Assembly: GCF_024128855.1 (NCBI RefSeq)
Contig: NZ_JAMYDV010000006.1
Location: 1 to 64,000, forward strand
Source: Rhodovulum tesquicola
GTDB lineage: Bacteria > Pseudomonadota > Alphaproteobacteria > Rhodobacterales > Rhodobacteraceae
Reading direction: 5' to 3'
Length of the DNA: 64,000 nucleotides
Shown here in pieces: positions 18,577-28,362 of the stretch (the first letter of the stretch is position 1; every line of letters starts with the position of its first letter). The translations under genes were made by a program, and so were the position numbers. The notes beneath the pieces were generated by a model. That model worked only from the letters and a program-made list of their open reading frames with translations, had not been told where the DNA came from and did no database searches.

Positions 18577-20259
18577 CTACTTGCCTTCGCCCTTGAGCGC
18601 GGCACCGAGGATATCGCCCAGCGAGGCACCCGAGTCCGAGCTGCCATACTGTTCGACGGCCTCTTTCTCCTCGGCGATCTCGCGGGCCTTGATCGACAGG
18701 CCCAGACGGCGCGACTTGGCGTCGATATTGGTGACGCGGACATCGACCTTGTCGCCGACCTGGAACCGCTCGGGGCGCTGTTCCGACCGGTCACGCGACA
18801 AGTCCGAGCGGCGGATGAAGGACTTCATGCCCTCGTATTCCACCTCGACCCCGCCTTCCTCGATCATGGTCACGGTCACGGTGATGATCGAGCCGCGCTT
18901 GACGCCGCCAACGGCCTCGGCGAACGGGTCGCCATCCAGCGCCTTGACCGAGAGCGAGATGCGCTCCTTCTCGATATCGACCTCGGTGACGACGGCCTTG
19001 ACCATGTCGCCCTTGCGGTAGTCCTGGATCGCCTCTTCGCCGCGCTGGTCCCAGCTGAGATCGGAGAGGTGCACCATGCCGTCGATGTCGTTGTCCAGGC
19101 CGATGAACAGACCGAATTCGGTGATGTTCTTGACCTCGCCCTCGACCTCGGTGCCGACCGGATGGGTCTCGGCAAAGACTTCCCACGGGTTGCGCATGCA
19201 CTGCTTGAGACCCAGCGACACGCGGCGCTTGGCGGTGTCGATCTCCAGCACCATGACGTCGACTTCCTGGCTGGTCGAGACGATCTTGCCGGGATGGACG
19301 TTCTTCTTGGTCCAGGACATTTCCGATACGTGGACCAGACCCTCGACACCCGGTTCCAGCTCCACGAAGGCGCCATAATCGGTGATGTTGGTCACGCGGC
19401 CCTTGTGGACGGAATCCAGCGGGAACTTGGCCTCGACCGAATCCCACGGGTCGTCCTGAAGCTGCTTCATGCCCAGGCTGATGCGGTGGGTTTCCTTGTT
19501 GATCTTGATGACCTGGACCTTCACGGTCTCGCCGATCGACAGGATCTCGGAGGGGTGGTTGACCCGGCGCCAGGCCATGTCGGTGACGTGCAGCAGGCCG
19601 TCCACACCGCCCAGATCGACGAAGGCGCCGTATTCAGTGATGTTCTTGACCACGCCGTCGATGGAATCGCCCTCGGTCAGCTTGCCGATGATCTCGGCGC
19701 GCTGCTCGGCACGCGATTCTTCCAGGATGGCGCGGCGGCTGACCACGATATTGCCGCGGCGGCGGTCCATCTTGAGGATCTGGAACGGCTGCTTCAGCCC
19801 CATCAGCGGGCCGGCATCGCGCACCGGGCGCACATCGACCTGGCTGCCCGGCAGGAACGCCACGGCACCGCCCAGATCGACCGTGAAGCCGCCCTTGACC
19901 CGGCCGAAGATCGCGCCGTCGACGCGGGCATCCTCGGCATAGGCCTTCTCGAGCCGGTCCCACGCCTCTTCGCGGCGGGCCTTGTCACGGCTGATCGAGG
20001 CCTCGCCACGCGCGTTCTCGACCCGGTCGAGATAGACCTCGACCTCGTCGCCCACGGCGATGTCGGGGGCCTGGCCCGGATTGGTGAATTCCTTGAGATC
20101 GACGCGGCCTTCCATCTTGTAGCCGACATCGATGATGGCCTGGCCCGCCTCGATGGCGATGACCTTGCCCTTGACGACGCTGCCCTCGGCAGGCGTGTCC
20201 ATCTCGAAGCTTTCGTTCAGGAGGGCTTCGAAATCCTCCATGGATGCTTTGGTAGCCAT
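18577..20259 (-). CDS. rpsA: 30S ribosomal protein S1
   Basis: The protein has 560 residues from the ATG at 20259, normal for alphaproteobacteria. AAGGA precedes the start by about 12 bases; the frame stays open further upstream but without family match. Six S1 OB-fold repeats are visible, each with KGxVxxITxYGAFVxL-type text, for example VKNITEYGAFVDLGGVDGLL and VTNITDYGAFVELEPGVEGL. It binds mRNA and brings it to the 30S subunit. It has its own promoter at 20390-20417 and terminator at 18516-18546. The usual cmk-rpsA adjacency is broken by a reverse-strand pseudogene. Confidence 0.97.
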   Translation of the reverse strand: MATKASMEDFEALLNESFEMDTPAEGSVVKGKVIAIEAGQAIIDVGYKMEGRVDLKEFTNPGQAPDIAVGDEVEVYLDRVENARGEASISRDKARREEAWDRLEKAYAEDARVDGAIFGRVKGGFTVDLGGAVAFLPGSQVDVRPVRDAGPLMGLKQPFQILKMDRRRGNIVVSRRAILEESRAEQRAEIIGKLTEGDSIDGVVKNITEYGAFVDLGGVDGLLHVTDMAWRRVNHPSEILSIGETVKVQVIKINKETHRISLGMKQLQDDPWDSVEAKFPLDSVHKGRVTNITDYGAFVELEPGVEGLVHVSEMSWTKKNVHPGKIVSTSQEVDVMVLEIDTAKRRVSLGLKQCMRNPWEVFAETHPVGTEVEGEVKNITEFGLFIGLDNDIDGMVHLSDLSWDQRGEEAIQDYRKGDMVKAVVTEVDIEKERISLSVKALDGDPFAEAVGGVKRGSIITVTVTMIEEGGVEVEYEGMKSFIRRSDLSRDRSEQRPERFQVGDKVDVRVTNIDAKSRRLGLSIKAREIAEEKEAVEQYGSSDSGASLGDILGAALKGEGK

Positions 20260-20389
20260 TAGGTTCAAGTGGTCCTTTGCGATTGTTTCCGGCCTGGCGG
20301 TTGGGTCCGCCGGTCTTTGATGGCCCCGCGCCAAAGGGCGCTCCGATCCCGAAAACCGGGCCGGGGCGACTCTTCCACGGGATGGGGGC

Positions 20390-20417
20390 CTATAGCGCGA
20401 ACGCCTTTCGCTGACAA
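20390..20417 (-). promoter_or_regulatory. Predicted sigma-70-type promoter of rpsA
   Basis: On the minus strand TTGTCA (20417-20412) and CTATAG (20395-20390) are separated by 16 bases. This gives a leader of about 125 bases before the rpsA start. A leader of this length leaves room for S1 autoregulation, which is known for rpsA in other bacteria. Confidence 0.6.
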
Positions 20418-20512
20418 GCACGCGGCGGAGAAAGGTTGCGCCGCTTGGGTTTTCGGAGAGTTTTTCTGCCCCTTCTTTCGGGCAGATCGAAGACGCAACG
20501 AATGGCCACACC

Positions 20513-20990
20513 ATGTTCGGAGCCGCAGGAATTCGCATCGCCTGGGGTCTCATGCTGGCGCTGGCTGCCCTGGCAGTGGGATGCATGATCCTCGGCAGCG
20601 ATCGGATGCAGCAGGCCGATGCCGCATTCCGCGACGCCTGGATCAAGCACCAGACTACCTACCTTCTCGCCGACGAACTGCGCCAGTCCAGCGACGACCT
20701 GACCCGGCTTGCGCGCATCCATGTCCCGACCGGCGACGCGGCCCGGGAGGCGCAGGACATGGCGATCCTCGCCATCCGCAATCGCCTCCGGCATAGGCGA
20801 ACAATCCCTGGGCCTTGGCGAGATTTCCACCGCCATCGAGGGGCTCGACCGCGCAACGCAGCAGGAAGCGGGAATGGTGACCGTGGCCAAGGCTGATACC
20901 GGGACCCGGCGCCAGCTTGCGGCGGAACCGAGCGCGCGCAGGCAACGGTTCCGACTGGCCGATGACCAGGGCGATGGCCAGGCGGGATAA
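20513..20990 (+). pseudogene. Truncated, frameshifted chemoreceptor remnant
   Basis: The first frame, from the ATG at 20513, encodes a receptor N-terminus: TM helix IRIAWGLMLALAALAVGCMI and the sensor start DELRQSSDDLTRLARIHVPT. Around 20770-20785 homology jumps to another reading frame that encodes the far end of a methyl-accepting domain: SAIASGIGEQSLGLGEISTA and DRATQQEAGMV, ending at 20990. The sensor, HAMP and signalling hairpin, about 400-500 residues in an intact receptor, are gone. It lies antisense between cmk and rpsA. Deletion plus frameshift makes a functional product unlikely. Confidence 0.82.
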
Positions 20991-21008
20991 CGGATGGCAT
21001 CCCGAGGG

Positions 21009-21632
21009 CTAGCCGCGCGGCACCGTCGCCAACTGCGCCTCGACACGCGCGATGGCGGCGGCGACCGCCGCCTCGATGCTCAGTTCGGTCGTGTCGATGA
21101 CCACCGCATCCCCGGCGGGCCGCAAGGGCGCCTCGGCGCGGGCGCTGTCCCGTGCATCGCGTTCGCGCATCTCGGCCAGCACCTCGTCGAAGCCGGTCTC
21201 GACCCCGGTCTCGACCAGTTCCCGGTGGCGCCGTCCGGCCCGCACCAGATCGCTCGCGGTCACGAACAGCTTCACCGCCGCATCGGGACAGATCACCGTG
21301 CCGATGTCACGCCCGTCCAGCACCGCCCCGCCCTCGCGCCCGGCAAAGCCACGCTGGAACGCCACCAGCGCGGCGCGCACCTCGGGGATCGCGGCAACCC
21401 GGCTGGCGGCCTGGGCCACATCGGGGCGGCGCAGGTCGGACCGGCCCAGATCCCCGGCCGACAGGGTCCGCGCCGCCTCCACCGGGTCAAGCCCGTCCAG
21501 CATCCGCGCGCCCACCGCCCGATACAAAAGCCCGGTGTCAAGATGGGCGAAGCCGAAATGCGCCGCGACCGCCCGGCTGATCGTGCCCTTGCCGGCGGCG
21601 GCCGGCCCGTCGATGGCAACCGTGAACCTCAT
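21009..21632 (-). CDS. cmk: Cytidylate kinase
   Basis: The protein has 207 residues. It phosphorylates CMP and dCMP. The P-loop is [13 protein letters not shown] at about 7-19, followed by [14 protein letters not shown], the CMP-binding region. [13 protein letters not shown] and the lid text [15 protein letters not shown] complete the pattern. The ATG overlaps the aroA stop by four bases (ATGA), so it is translationally coupled to aroA. rpsA, the usual next gene, lies beyond a chemoreceptor pseudogene and has its own promoter. Confidence 0.96.
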   Translation of the reverse strand: MRFTVAIDGPAAAGKGTISRAVAAHFGFAHLDTGLLYRAVGARMLDGLDPVEAARTLSAGDLGRSDLRRPDVAQAASRVAAIPEVRAALVAFQRGFAGREGGAVLDGRDIGTVICPDAAVKLFVTASDLVRAGRRHRELVETGVETGFDEVLAEMRERDARDSARAEAPLRPAGDAVVIDTTELSIEAAVAAAIARVEAQLATVPRG

Positions 21633-22981
21633 GCCCCCGCCCGCGTGAAGGCCGCCCCCAGCCCCTCCATAAGCGGTTCGAATACCGGAAACGAGGTGGC
21701 GATGGGCCCCACATCGTCGATCGTGACCGGGCGCTGCGCCGCCATGCCTGCGCAAAGGAAGGACATCGCGATCCGGTGATCCAGATGCGTGGCGCAGGTT
21801 GCGCCGCCCGGCAACCCGCCCGGCCCCATGCCGGTCACCGCCATCCAGTCCTCGCCCTCCTCGACGGTGGCCCCGCAGGCCCGCAACCCGGCGGCCATCG
21901 CCGCGATCCGGTCGCTTTCCTTGACCCGCAATTCCCGGATCCCCGGCATACGCGTCACCCCCTCGGCAAAGGCCGCGACAACCGCCAATACAGGGTATTC
22001 GTCGATCATGCTGGGCGCCCGCTCTGCGGGGACCTCGATCCCCTTCATGTCGGGCGAGAACCGCGCGCGCAGATCGGCGACCGGCTCGCCGCCTTCCTCG
22101 CGCAGGTTCTCGTAGCTCAGATCGGCGCCCATCTCGATCAGCGTCGTGAACAGCCCGGCCCGTGTCGGGTTCAACCCGATCCCAGGCACGAGGACGTCCG
22201 AACCCTCGACGATCAGCGCCGCGCAGACCGGGAAGGCCGCGGAACTGGGATCGCGCGGAACCGCAATCGTCTGAGGCCGCAATTCCGGCTGGCCCGTCAG
22301 CACGATGACCCGGCCCTCGCCCGTCTGCTCGACATGCACCGCCGCTCCAAAGCCCGCCAGCATCCGCTCGGTATGGTCCCGCGTCGCCTCCCGCTCGATC
22401 ACCACCGTCTCGCCCGGCGCGTTCAGCCCCGCCAGCAGCACCGCCGATTTCACCTGCGCGGAGGGCACCGGGACGACATAACGCACCGGCACCGGCTCGG
22501 CCGCGCCCACCACCGTCATCGGCAGCCGCCCGCCCGCGCGCCCGTAAGCCGCCGCGCCGAACAGCGCCAGCGGATCGGTCACCCGCCCCATCGGCCGCGC
22601 CCGCAACGAGGCATCGCCCGTGAAGGTCGCCGTGACCGGCGAGGTCGCCATCGCCCCCATGATCAGCCGCACGCCGGTGCCGGAATTGCCGCAATCGATC
22701 ACGTCGGCAGGCTCGGCAAAGCCGCCCACGCCGACCCCGTTCACGACCCATTCGCCCGGCCCCAGATGCGCCACATCGGCCCCGAAGGCCCGCATCGCGC
22801 GCGCGGTATCCAGCACGTCCTGCCCTTCCAGCAGCCCCGTGATCCGGGTCTCGCCGACGCTCAGCGCGCCCAGGATCAGCGCACGATGGCTGATCGACTT
22901 GTCACCCGGCACCTCGGCCACACCGCTCAGCGGGCCGGCCCGGCGGGCACTCATCGGGATCGGGTCGCCATGGGCGGACAT
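21629..22981 (-). CDS. aroA: 3-phosphoshikimate 1-carboxyvinyltransferase (EPSP synthase)
   Basis: The protein has 450 residues. It joins shikimate 3-phosphate and PEP, the sixth step of the shikimate pathway. [17 protein letters not shown] is the N-terminal signature. [19 protein letters not shown] contains a Thr-to-Asp-type loop of class II layout. The PEP loop reads [17 protein letters not shown]; the residue after the GNSGT segment is Gly rather than the GNAGT of class I enzymes, in line with class II (glyphosate-tolerant type) enzymes, a family inference. [15 protein letters not shown] is present. GAGGAG precedes the ATG. Confidence 0.95.
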   Translation of the reverse strand: MSAHGDPIPMSARRAGPLSGVAEVPGDKSISHRALILGALSVGETRITGLLEGQDVLDTARAMRAFGADVAHLGPGEWVVNGVGVGGFAEPADVIDCGNSGTGVRLIMGAMATSPVTATFTGDASLRARPMGRVTDPLALFGAAAYGRAGGRLPMTVVGAAEPVPVRYVVPVPSAQVKSAVLLAGLNAPGETVVIEREATRDHTERMLAGFGAAVHVEQTGEGRVIVLTGQPELRPQTIAVPRDPSSAAFPVCAALIVEGSDVLVPGIGLNPTRAGLFTTLIEMGADLSYENLREEGGEPVADLRARFSPDMKGIEVPAERAPSMIDEYPVLAVVAAFAEGVTRMPGIRELRVKESDRIAAMAAGLRACGATVEEGEDWMAVTGMGPGGLPGGATCATHLDHRIAMSFLCAGMAAQRPVTIDDVGPIATSFPVFEPLMEGLGAAFTRAGA

Positions 22982-23065
22982 GCTGGGGCTCCTCGTGGCG
23001 GATCGCGCCCGGCCGGATTAGCGAAAGCGGCGCGGCCCGTCCAGAAGCCCCGCGCGCGGCCTGTG

Positions 23066-23087
23066 CTTCTTCTTGGTCAAAATACCC
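23066..23087 (+). repeat. Intergenic motif, third copy
   Basis: cttcttcttggtcaaaataccc lies between trmB and aroA (both minus strand). It is identical to the copy at 44807 except for one base in the overlap, but has no G/C hairpin next to it. Confidence 0.55.
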
Positions 23088-23130
23088 AATTCCGACGCCC
23101 GCCTCCCGGCGCAACGCCGCGGGCAGCGCC

Positions 23131-23853
23131 TCAACGGCGGCGGAAGGTCAGGTAATGCGGCACCCGCCCCTCGCGCAGCGCCTTCTGCTCGTAGCGCGTG
23201 GACAACCAGTCGTCCCAGGGCTGGCGCCAGTCACCCGGCCCCTCGGCCAGCCAGTCGAACCCGGCCTTCGGCACCTCGGTCAGGGTCTGGCGGACGTAAT
23301 CGGGAATGTCGGTCGCCACCCGCAACTCCGCACCCGGCCGCATCACCCGCGCCAGCGGCTCCAGGAAATCCGGCGTCACGAAACGGCGGCGATGGTGACG
23401 CTTCTTGGGCCATGGATCGGGATAAAGCAGGAAGGCGCGCGCGATGCTGGCCCCCGGCAGCACGTCGAACAGGTCGCGCACATCGCCCGGATGGACAGCG
23501 ACATTGTCCACCCCCGCCGCACGGATCTTGCCCAGCAGCATCGCCACGCCATTGATGAAGGGCTCGCAGCCGATGATGCCCACCCCCGGGTTCCGCCCGG
23601 CCTGGTGAACCATGTGCTCGCCCCCGCCAAAGCCGATCTCCAGCCAGACCTCGCGCCCGCCGAACAGCGATGCCAGGTCCAGCGGGTGCCGCTCGGGGTT
23701 GACGTCCCAGCCGACCGGACCGGGCGACAGCGCGAAAAGATCGGAATCGAGATAGTCCCGGTGCCGCTCGCGCAGGGTCTTGCCATGCCGGCGGCCATAG
23801 AAATTGCGCCATTCCCGGCGCGGCATATCAGTTTCGGAAGGCGGCTCGCTCAT
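23131..23853 (-). CDS. trmB: tRNA (guanine46-N7)-methyltransferase
   Basis: The protein has 240 residues from the ATG at 23853; the frame upstream to 23973 lies inside the metK terminator hairpin and is rejected. It makes m7G46 in tRNA. The SAM site EIGFGGGEHMVHQA is clear, GCEPFINGVAMLL follows, and the catalytic stretch LLYPDPWPKKRHHRRRF is the family signature. FDWLAEGPGDWRQPWDDW and STRYEQKAL close the fold. It lies 138 bases after metK, past a strong hairpin, so it may be transcribed on its own. Confidence 0.95.
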   Translation of the reverse strand: MSEPPSETDMPRREWRNFYGRRHGKTLRERHRDYLDSDLFALSPGPVGWDVNPERHPLDLASLFGGREVWLEIGFGGGEHMVHQAGRNPGVGIIGCEPFINGVAMLLGKIRAAGVDNVAVHPGDVRDLFDVLPGASIARAFLLYPDPWPKKRHHRRRFVTPDFLEPLARVMRPGAELRVATDIPDYVRQTLTEVPKAGFDWLAEGPGDWRQPWDDWLSTRYEQKALREGRVPHYLTFRRR

Positions 23854-23915
23854 GCGCCGCGCCCTAATCCGCGGGGCCCCGCGCGTCAAGGGCGCCGTCC
23901 CCGCCGGAACGCGAA

Positions 23916-23945
23916 GGGGGCGCGCGCCGCAAGGCGCGCGCCCCC
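23916..23945 (-). terminator. Strong GC hairpin after metK
   Basis: gggggcgcgcgcc (23916-23928) and ggcgcgcgccccc (23933-23945) form a perfect 13-bp stem closed by a four-base loop. It lies between the metK stop and the trmB start, both on the minus strand. No T run follows, so termination efficiency is uncertain. Confidence 0.6.
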
Positions 23946-23991
23946 CCGGGCGACGGGCGCAAGCCCGGCGCAATCCCTGGAATAGCGGCCC

Positions 23992-25158
23992 TCAGACCGC
24001 GGCCTTCAGTTCTGCCGCCAGATCGACCCGCTCCCAACTGAACCCGCCATCGGCCTCGGGCGCGCGCCCGAAATGGCCATAGGCCGCGGTGCGGGCATAG
24101 ATCGGCCGGTTCAGCACCAGATGCTCGCGGATGCCACGCGGGGTCAGGTCCATCACCTGCGCCACCGCCCGCTCGATCACCTCGTCGGGCACCTCGCCGG
24201 TGCCATAGGTGTCGATATAGATCGAGAGCGGCTTGGCCACGCCGATCGCGTAGGACAGTTGCAGGCAGCATTTCTTCGCCAGCCCCGCCGCGACCACGTT
24301 CTTGGCCAGGTAGCGCGCCGCATAGGCCGCCGAGCGGTCCACCTTGGTCGGATCCTTGCCCGAGAAGGCGCCGCCGCCATGGGGCGCCGCGCCGCCATAG
24401 GTATCGACGATGATCTTGCGCCCGGTCAGGCCCGCGTCCCCGTCCGGCCCGCCGATCACGAAGGTGCCCGTGGGGTTCACATGCCACTCGGTCTTGTCGT
24501 GGATCCAGCCCTCGGGCAGCACCTCGCGGATATAGGGTTCCACGATCTGGCGGATGTCGTCCGAGGTCTGGCTCTCGCATTCGTGCTGGGTCGACAGCAC
24601 GATCGAATCGACCGCCACCGGCTTGCCGCCCTCGTAACGCACGGTCAGCTGCGACTTGGCGTCGGGGCGCAGGGTCGGCTCGGCGCCGGATTTCCGCACC
24701 TCGGCCAGGCGGCGCAGGATCGCGTGCGAATACTGGATCGGCGCGGGCATCAGTTCGGGCGTCTCGTCGGTCGCGTAGCCGAACATGATGCCCTGGTCTC
24801 CCGCCCCGTCGCGGTCGACGCCCTGGGCGATATGGGCCGACTGCTCGTGCAGGAAGTTCAGCACATGGCAGGTGTTCCAGTGGAACTTCTCCTGCTCGTA
24901 GCCGATGTCGCGGATGCAGTCGCGCGCGATCTCGCCGATACGGCCCATGTAGTTCCTGAGGCGCTCGCGGTCCGAAAGCCCCACCTCGCCGCCGATCACC
25001 ACCATGCCGGTCGTGGCGAAGGTTTCGCAGGCGACGCGGGCGTTCGCCTCCTCTGCGAGGAAGGCGTCGAGAACGGCATCGGAAATCCGGTCGCAGACCT
25101 TGTCGGGATGCCCCTCCGAAACGGATTCGGAGGTGAAAAGGTAGTTCTGGCGGCTCAT
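23992..25158 (-). CDS. metK: S-adenosylmethionine synthetase
   Basis: The protein has 388 residues. It makes SAM from methionine and ATP. The start [20 protein letters not shown] is family standard, with His and Asp for ATP and Mg. [13 protein letters not shown] and [16 protein letters not shown] are the two PROSITE-type motifs. The upstream 96 bases hold a SAM/SAH riboswitch whose pseudoknot includes the ribosome site, so high SAM should repress translation. A GC hairpin follows the gene. It lies in the conserved order phoH-ybeY-corC-lnt-metK. Confidence 0.97.
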   Translation of the reverse strand: MSRQNYLFTSESVSEGHPDKVCDRISDAVLDAFLAEEANARVACETFATTGMVVIGGEVGLSDRERLRNYMGRIGEIARDCIRDIGYEQEKFHWNTCHVLNFLHEQSAHIAQGVDRDGAGDQGIMFGYATDETPELMPAPIQYSHAILRRLAEVRKSGAEPTLRPDAKSQLTVRYEGGKPVAVDSIVLSTQHECESQTSDDIRQIVEPYIREVLPEGWIHDKTEWHVNPTGTFVIGGPDGDAGLTGRKIIVDTYGGAAPHGGGAFSGKDPTKVDRSAAYAARYLAKNVVAAGLAKKCCLQLSYAIGVAKPLSIYIDTYGTGEVPDEVIERAVAQVMDLTPRGIREHLVLNRPIYARTAAYGHFGRAPEADGGFSWERVDLAAELKAAV

Positions 25159-25165
25159 CTGGAAG

Positions 25166-25212
25166 TGCTCCGTTGGGACAATCTCCGCCACGCCAGGAAG
25201 CCGTTGTGGCGG
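25166..25212 (-). ncRNA. SAM/SAH riboswitch of metK
   Basis: On the minus strand CCGCCAC (25212-25206) pairs with GTGGCGG (25191-25185) as a perfect 7-bp P1. The loop between them contains AACGGCTTCCTGGC, the invariant core of this class as I recall it. Downstream GGAGCA (25171-25166) can pair with GCTTC of the loop as the H-type pseudoknot. That GGAG is the metK ribosome site, nine bases before the ATG, so ligand binding would hide it. The class is known from Rhodobacterales metK leaders and binds SAM and SAH. Confidence 0.92.
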
Positions 25213-25254
25213 TCCGAGGTTCCGCTTACGCCGCGGCCCTGGCGGAATCAATGG

Positions 25255-26769
25255 CTATTTCCGGCGCCGGGTCAGCACAAGGGCCGCAAGCGCGGCCACC
25301 AGCACCAGCAGAACCGGCCAGTCGCCGGCGCGGATATAGGGCGTGGGCGGCAGCGCGGGGGGCAGCGGGGCGGTCACCTGGCCCGCGCTGTTCAGGGGCA
25401 GGCTGTGGGTGATCCGCCCGCGCGCGTCGATCACAGCCGAGACCCCGGTATTGGCCGCGCGCAGCAGCGGCAGCCCCTGCTCGACCGCGCGCAGGCGGGC
25501 AAGGGCCAGGTGCTGATAGGGGCCGGTCCAGTCGCCGAACCACGCGTCATTGGTCAACTGGGCGATCCAGCGCGGCCGGACCGGCACGCGCAGATCCTGC
25601 GGAAACACCGCCTCGTAGCAGATCAGCGGCAGCGCGGCGCCAAGCCGCGGCCCCAGACCCAGCACGACCGGCCCCGGCCCCGCGGCATAGCCCCAGACAT
25701 CCTGCGCCGCGAGGCCGCGGATGCCGAACCGGCCCAGCACCTCGCCGAAGGGGATGTATTCGCCGAAGGGGACCAGGTGGTGCTTGTCATAGACATGGCT
25801 CACCCCGCCGCCGGGTCGGATCACCGCAAGGCTGTTGAAGACCTCCGGCCCCTCGCTGCGCTGGATGCCCAGCATGACCGGCACGCCGTCAGACACTTCG
25901 GCGATCAGCGCAAGCGCCCCGCCCGCCTGTTCCAGCATCCAGGGCACCGCGGTTTCGGGCCAGAGGATCAGGTCGGGCGGCGGGTCCGAGGGGGCGGCGG
26001 TCAGGTCAAGCAGCCGCTCCCAGAACAGGCGCTGCATGTCGGGCCGCCATTTCAGGTGTTGCGCCGCATTGGGCTGGACCAGGCGGATCTGCGGCGGGTC
26101 CGGATCGGCCGGGATCGGCGCGTCGAGCCGCAGCGCGCCCCAGACCCCCGCCCCCGTGACCATCAGCGCCGCCAGAACCGCGCCCGCCGACCGGCCGGGG
26201 CCAAGGGGCAGCAAGAGCGGCAGCGCCACAACCAGCGTGGTGAACAGCGTCAGCCCGTATTGGCCGACTAGCGCGGCCAATTGCATCTGCGGCGCGCCGA
26301 TCCAGACATGCCCCGGCAGCGCCCAGGGAAAGCCGGTCAGGACATATCCGCGCGCCAGTTCCATCGCCGCCAGCCCCAGCGCGAAGCCCAGCGCCCGGCG
26401 GCGCGCCCCCTGCCCGGCCCAGCCCGCGAAGGCCCCCGCCGCGCCCCAGAACAGCGCCAGCCCCCCCGCCATGCCGATCATCGCGAAGGGGGCCATCCAG
26501 CCATGGGCGCGAAGGTCGATCAGGAAGGGTTCGACGATCCACGAGAGCGCCAGCGCGAAATGCCCCACGCCCCCGGCCCAGGCGACCAGCGCCGCCTGTC
26601 GCGGCCTCGGCGCGCGGGCCACCAGCCAGGTCAGCCCGGCCAGAGCAACCAGCGCGACAGGCCAAAGCCCGAAGGGCGCCTGGCCCAGCGCGGCGACCAG
26701 CCCCAGCCCGAGGGCGGCGACCGGCGCGCGGCGCAGCGCCTCGACGATCCGGGGACGGGTCGCGGACAT
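25255..26769 (-). CDS. lnt: Apolipoprotein N-acyltransferase
   Basis: The protein has 504 residues. It adds the third acyl chain to lipoproteins at the periplasmic face of the inner membrane. Six or more membrane helices occupy the first ~220 residues. The nitrilase-like domain follows with the Glu in ILWPETAVPWML, the Lys in YDKHHLVPFGEYIPFG and the nucleophile Cys in PLICYEAVFPQD. A final TM helix lies near the C-terminus before RRRK. The ATG at 26769 comes four bases after the corC-like stop; AGGGA overlaps that stop, so the genes are coupled. Confidence 0.95.
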   Translation of the reverse strand: MSATRPRIVEALRRAPVAALGLGLVAALGQAPFGLWPVALVALAGLTWLVARAPRPRQAALVAWAGGVGHFALALSWIVEPFLIDLRAHGWMAPFAMIGMAGGLALFWGAAGAFAGWAGQGARRRALGFALGLAAMELARGYVLTGFPWALPGHVWIGAPQMQLAALVGQYGLTLFTTLVVALPLLLPLGPGRSAGAVLAALMVTGAGVWGALRLDAPIPADPDPPQIRLVQPNAAQHLKWRPDMQRLFWERLLDLTAAPSDPPPDLILWPETAVPWMLEQAGGALALIAEVSDGVPVMLGIQRSEGPEVFNSLAVIRPGGGVSHVYDKHHLVPFGEYIPFGEVLGRFGIRGLAAQDVWGYAAGPGPVVLGLGPRLGAALPLICYEAVFPQDLRVPVRPRWIAQLTNDAWFGDWTGPYQHLALARLRAVEQGLPLLRAANTGVSAVIDARGRITHSLPLNSAGQVTAPLPPALPPTPYIRAGDWPVLLVLVAALAALVLTRRRK

Positions 26770-26773
26770 TCCC

Positions 26774-27655
26774 TCAGCCGGTGCCCGCCAGCGGCAGCCG
26801 CACCCGCAGCCGCTTGATCCGGCGCGGGTCGGCGTCGACCACCTCGAACTCTGCCCCGCTTTCATGCCGGATCACCTCGCCGCGCGTGGGCACCCGGCCG
26901 ATCAGCATGAAGACCAGCCCGCCCAGCGTGTCGACTTCTTCCTCGTCCCCGCCCTCGACCAGCCTCAGGCCGACCTCGGCCTCGAACTCGTCCAGCGGCG
27001 CACGCGCCTGGGCCAGATAGACGCCCGGCTTTTCGACCGTCCACAGCGCGGCCTCTTCGGTGTCGTGCTCGTCCTCGATCTCGCCCACGACCTGTTCGAT
27101 CAGATCCTCGATCGTCACCAGCCCGTCGACCCCGCCATACTCGTCGATCACCAGCGCCATGTGCATGCGCTGGGTCTGCATCTTCTGCATAAGCACCCCG
27201 ATCGGCATCGAGGGCGGGGCGTATAGCAGCGGCCGGATCATGTCCTTCAGCGCGAAATCCGTGCCCTTGCCGTTGAAGCCGTAGCGCAGGGCGAAATCCT
27301 TGAGATGGATCATCCCCACCGGCGAATCGAGCGTGCCGTCATAGACCGGCAGCCGGGTCATCCCCGTCTCGCGGAACACCCGCACCAGATCGTCGCGTGA
27401 AATGTCCAGCGGCACCGCCTCGATCTCGGCCTTGGGGATGGCCACATCCTCGACCCGCAGGCGGCTGAGATTGCCGATGCCCAACGGCACCTGCGGCCGC
27501 GCCGCGGTGCCGTTCCCTCCCTGTTCGTCCGAATCATCCCCGGCGGCTGGCCTGATCGCTGCCACAAGCCGGCCCAGAATGCCCCGGCTTTCCAGATTGT
27601 CGGTCTCCAGCGCGCCTTGCGCAGCGCTAGACGACCCGTCCGTCTCGTCGCCCAT
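26774..27655 (-). CDS. CorC/HlyC-type CBS-domain protein
   Basis: The protein has 293 residues from the ATG at 27655, with AAGGA upstream. Two CBS domains lie at about 65-195 (typical PVYDGTLDSPVGMIHLKDF and MALVIDEYGGVDGLVTIEDL). The C-terminal CorC_HlyC transporter-associated domain covers about 210-290 (DTLGGLVFMLIGRVPTRGEV). No DUF21 membrane domain is present, so this is the soluble CorC class. In E. coli the homologue (YbeX) is linked to ribosome maturation and magnesium efflux. The ybeY-corC-lnt order is conserved and supports this. Confidence 0.9.
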   Translation of the reverse strand: MGDETDGSSSAAQGALETDNLESRGILGRLVAAIRPAAGDDSDEQGGNGTAARPQVPLGIGNLSRLRVEDVAIPKAEIEAVPLDISRDDLVRVFRETGMTRLPVYDGTLDSPVGMIHLKDFALRYGFNGKGTDFALKDMIRPLLYAPPSMPIGVLMQKMQTQRMHMALVIDEYGGVDGLVTIEDLIEQVVGEIEDEHDTEEAALWTVEKPGVYLAQARAPLDEFEAEVGLRLVEGGDEEEVDTLGGLVFMLIGRVPTRGEVIRHESGAEFEVVDADPRRIKRLRVRLPLAGTG

Positions 27656-27692
27656 CAATCCTTACCGAAATTCGCGGGCTCTCGGCCCGCCC

Positions 27693-28193
27693 TCAGCCAT
27701 ATGGGTCAGCCACCCCGAGTTTTGCAAGTATTTCCACCTCAAGCCCCTCCATCAGGGCGGCATCTTGCGGACGGATGTGGTCATACCCCAACAGATGCAG
27801 GCATCCATGGATCACCAGATGCGTGACATGATCGTCAAACGGGATCCCCTGCGCCTGGGCTTCCCGCGCGCAGGTCTCGTAGGCGATGGCGATATCGCCC
27901 AGTTCGGCCTGCATGCCGTCCGGGGGCTGTTCCGGGCCCTGGGGCGTGCCGCCATCCGCCTCAGCCGCCAGATCCTCGGCGGGCCAGGACAGCACGTTGG
28001 TAGGTGAGGGCTTGCCGCGGAACTCGGCGTTCAGGGCGGCGATGCGGGCGTCGTCGCAGGCCAGCAGGCTGATCTCGCAAGCGTCCGGTTCCAGCCCCAG
28101 ATGGGCCAGCGCGGCGGCGCAGGCGGTCTCGGCCAGGGGGGCCAGGCCCGCCGCTTCCCAGCGCGGGTCCTCGAAGAGAATCTCGACACTCAT
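27693..28193 (-). CDS. ybeY: Endoribonuclease YbeY
   Basis: The protein has 166 residues. It takes part in 16S rRNA 3' maturation and ribosome quality control. The zinc site H-x3-H-x5-H is HGCLHLLGYDH with His129, His133 and His139. NAEFRGKPSPTNVLSWPAED and ELGDIAIAYETCAREA are the other family motifs. A short Gly/Pro-rich insert (GGTPQGPEQPPDG) lies at about 81-93. The ATG at 28193 starts the family match exactly. Upstream, 169 bases with a ccccacc/ggtgggg hairpin (28231-28254) separate it from the GFA gene, which itself interrupts the usual phoH-ybeY pair. Confidence 0.95.
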   Translation of the reverse strand: MSVEILFEDPRWEAAGLAPLAETACAAALAHLGLEPDACEISLLACDDARIAALNAEFRGKPSPTNVLSWPAEDLAAEADGGTPQGPEQPPDGMQAELGDIAIAYETCAREAQAQGIPFDDHVTHLVIHGCLHLLGYDHIRPQDAALMEGLEVEILAKLGVADPYG

Positions 28194-28362
28194 GCGCAGG
28201 GGTCTAGCGGGACGGGCGGCGCAGGCAAGACCCCACCGCCGCGGCAAGGTGGGGCCCGCAGGACCGGAGCATCCTGCGGACCCGGGTTCCGCGCCCGGTG
28301 CGGGGGCTGGCGGCCCATGGTCGGCAAGGGGCCGCGCGGAACCATCTCTCTGGCGCGGGCGG

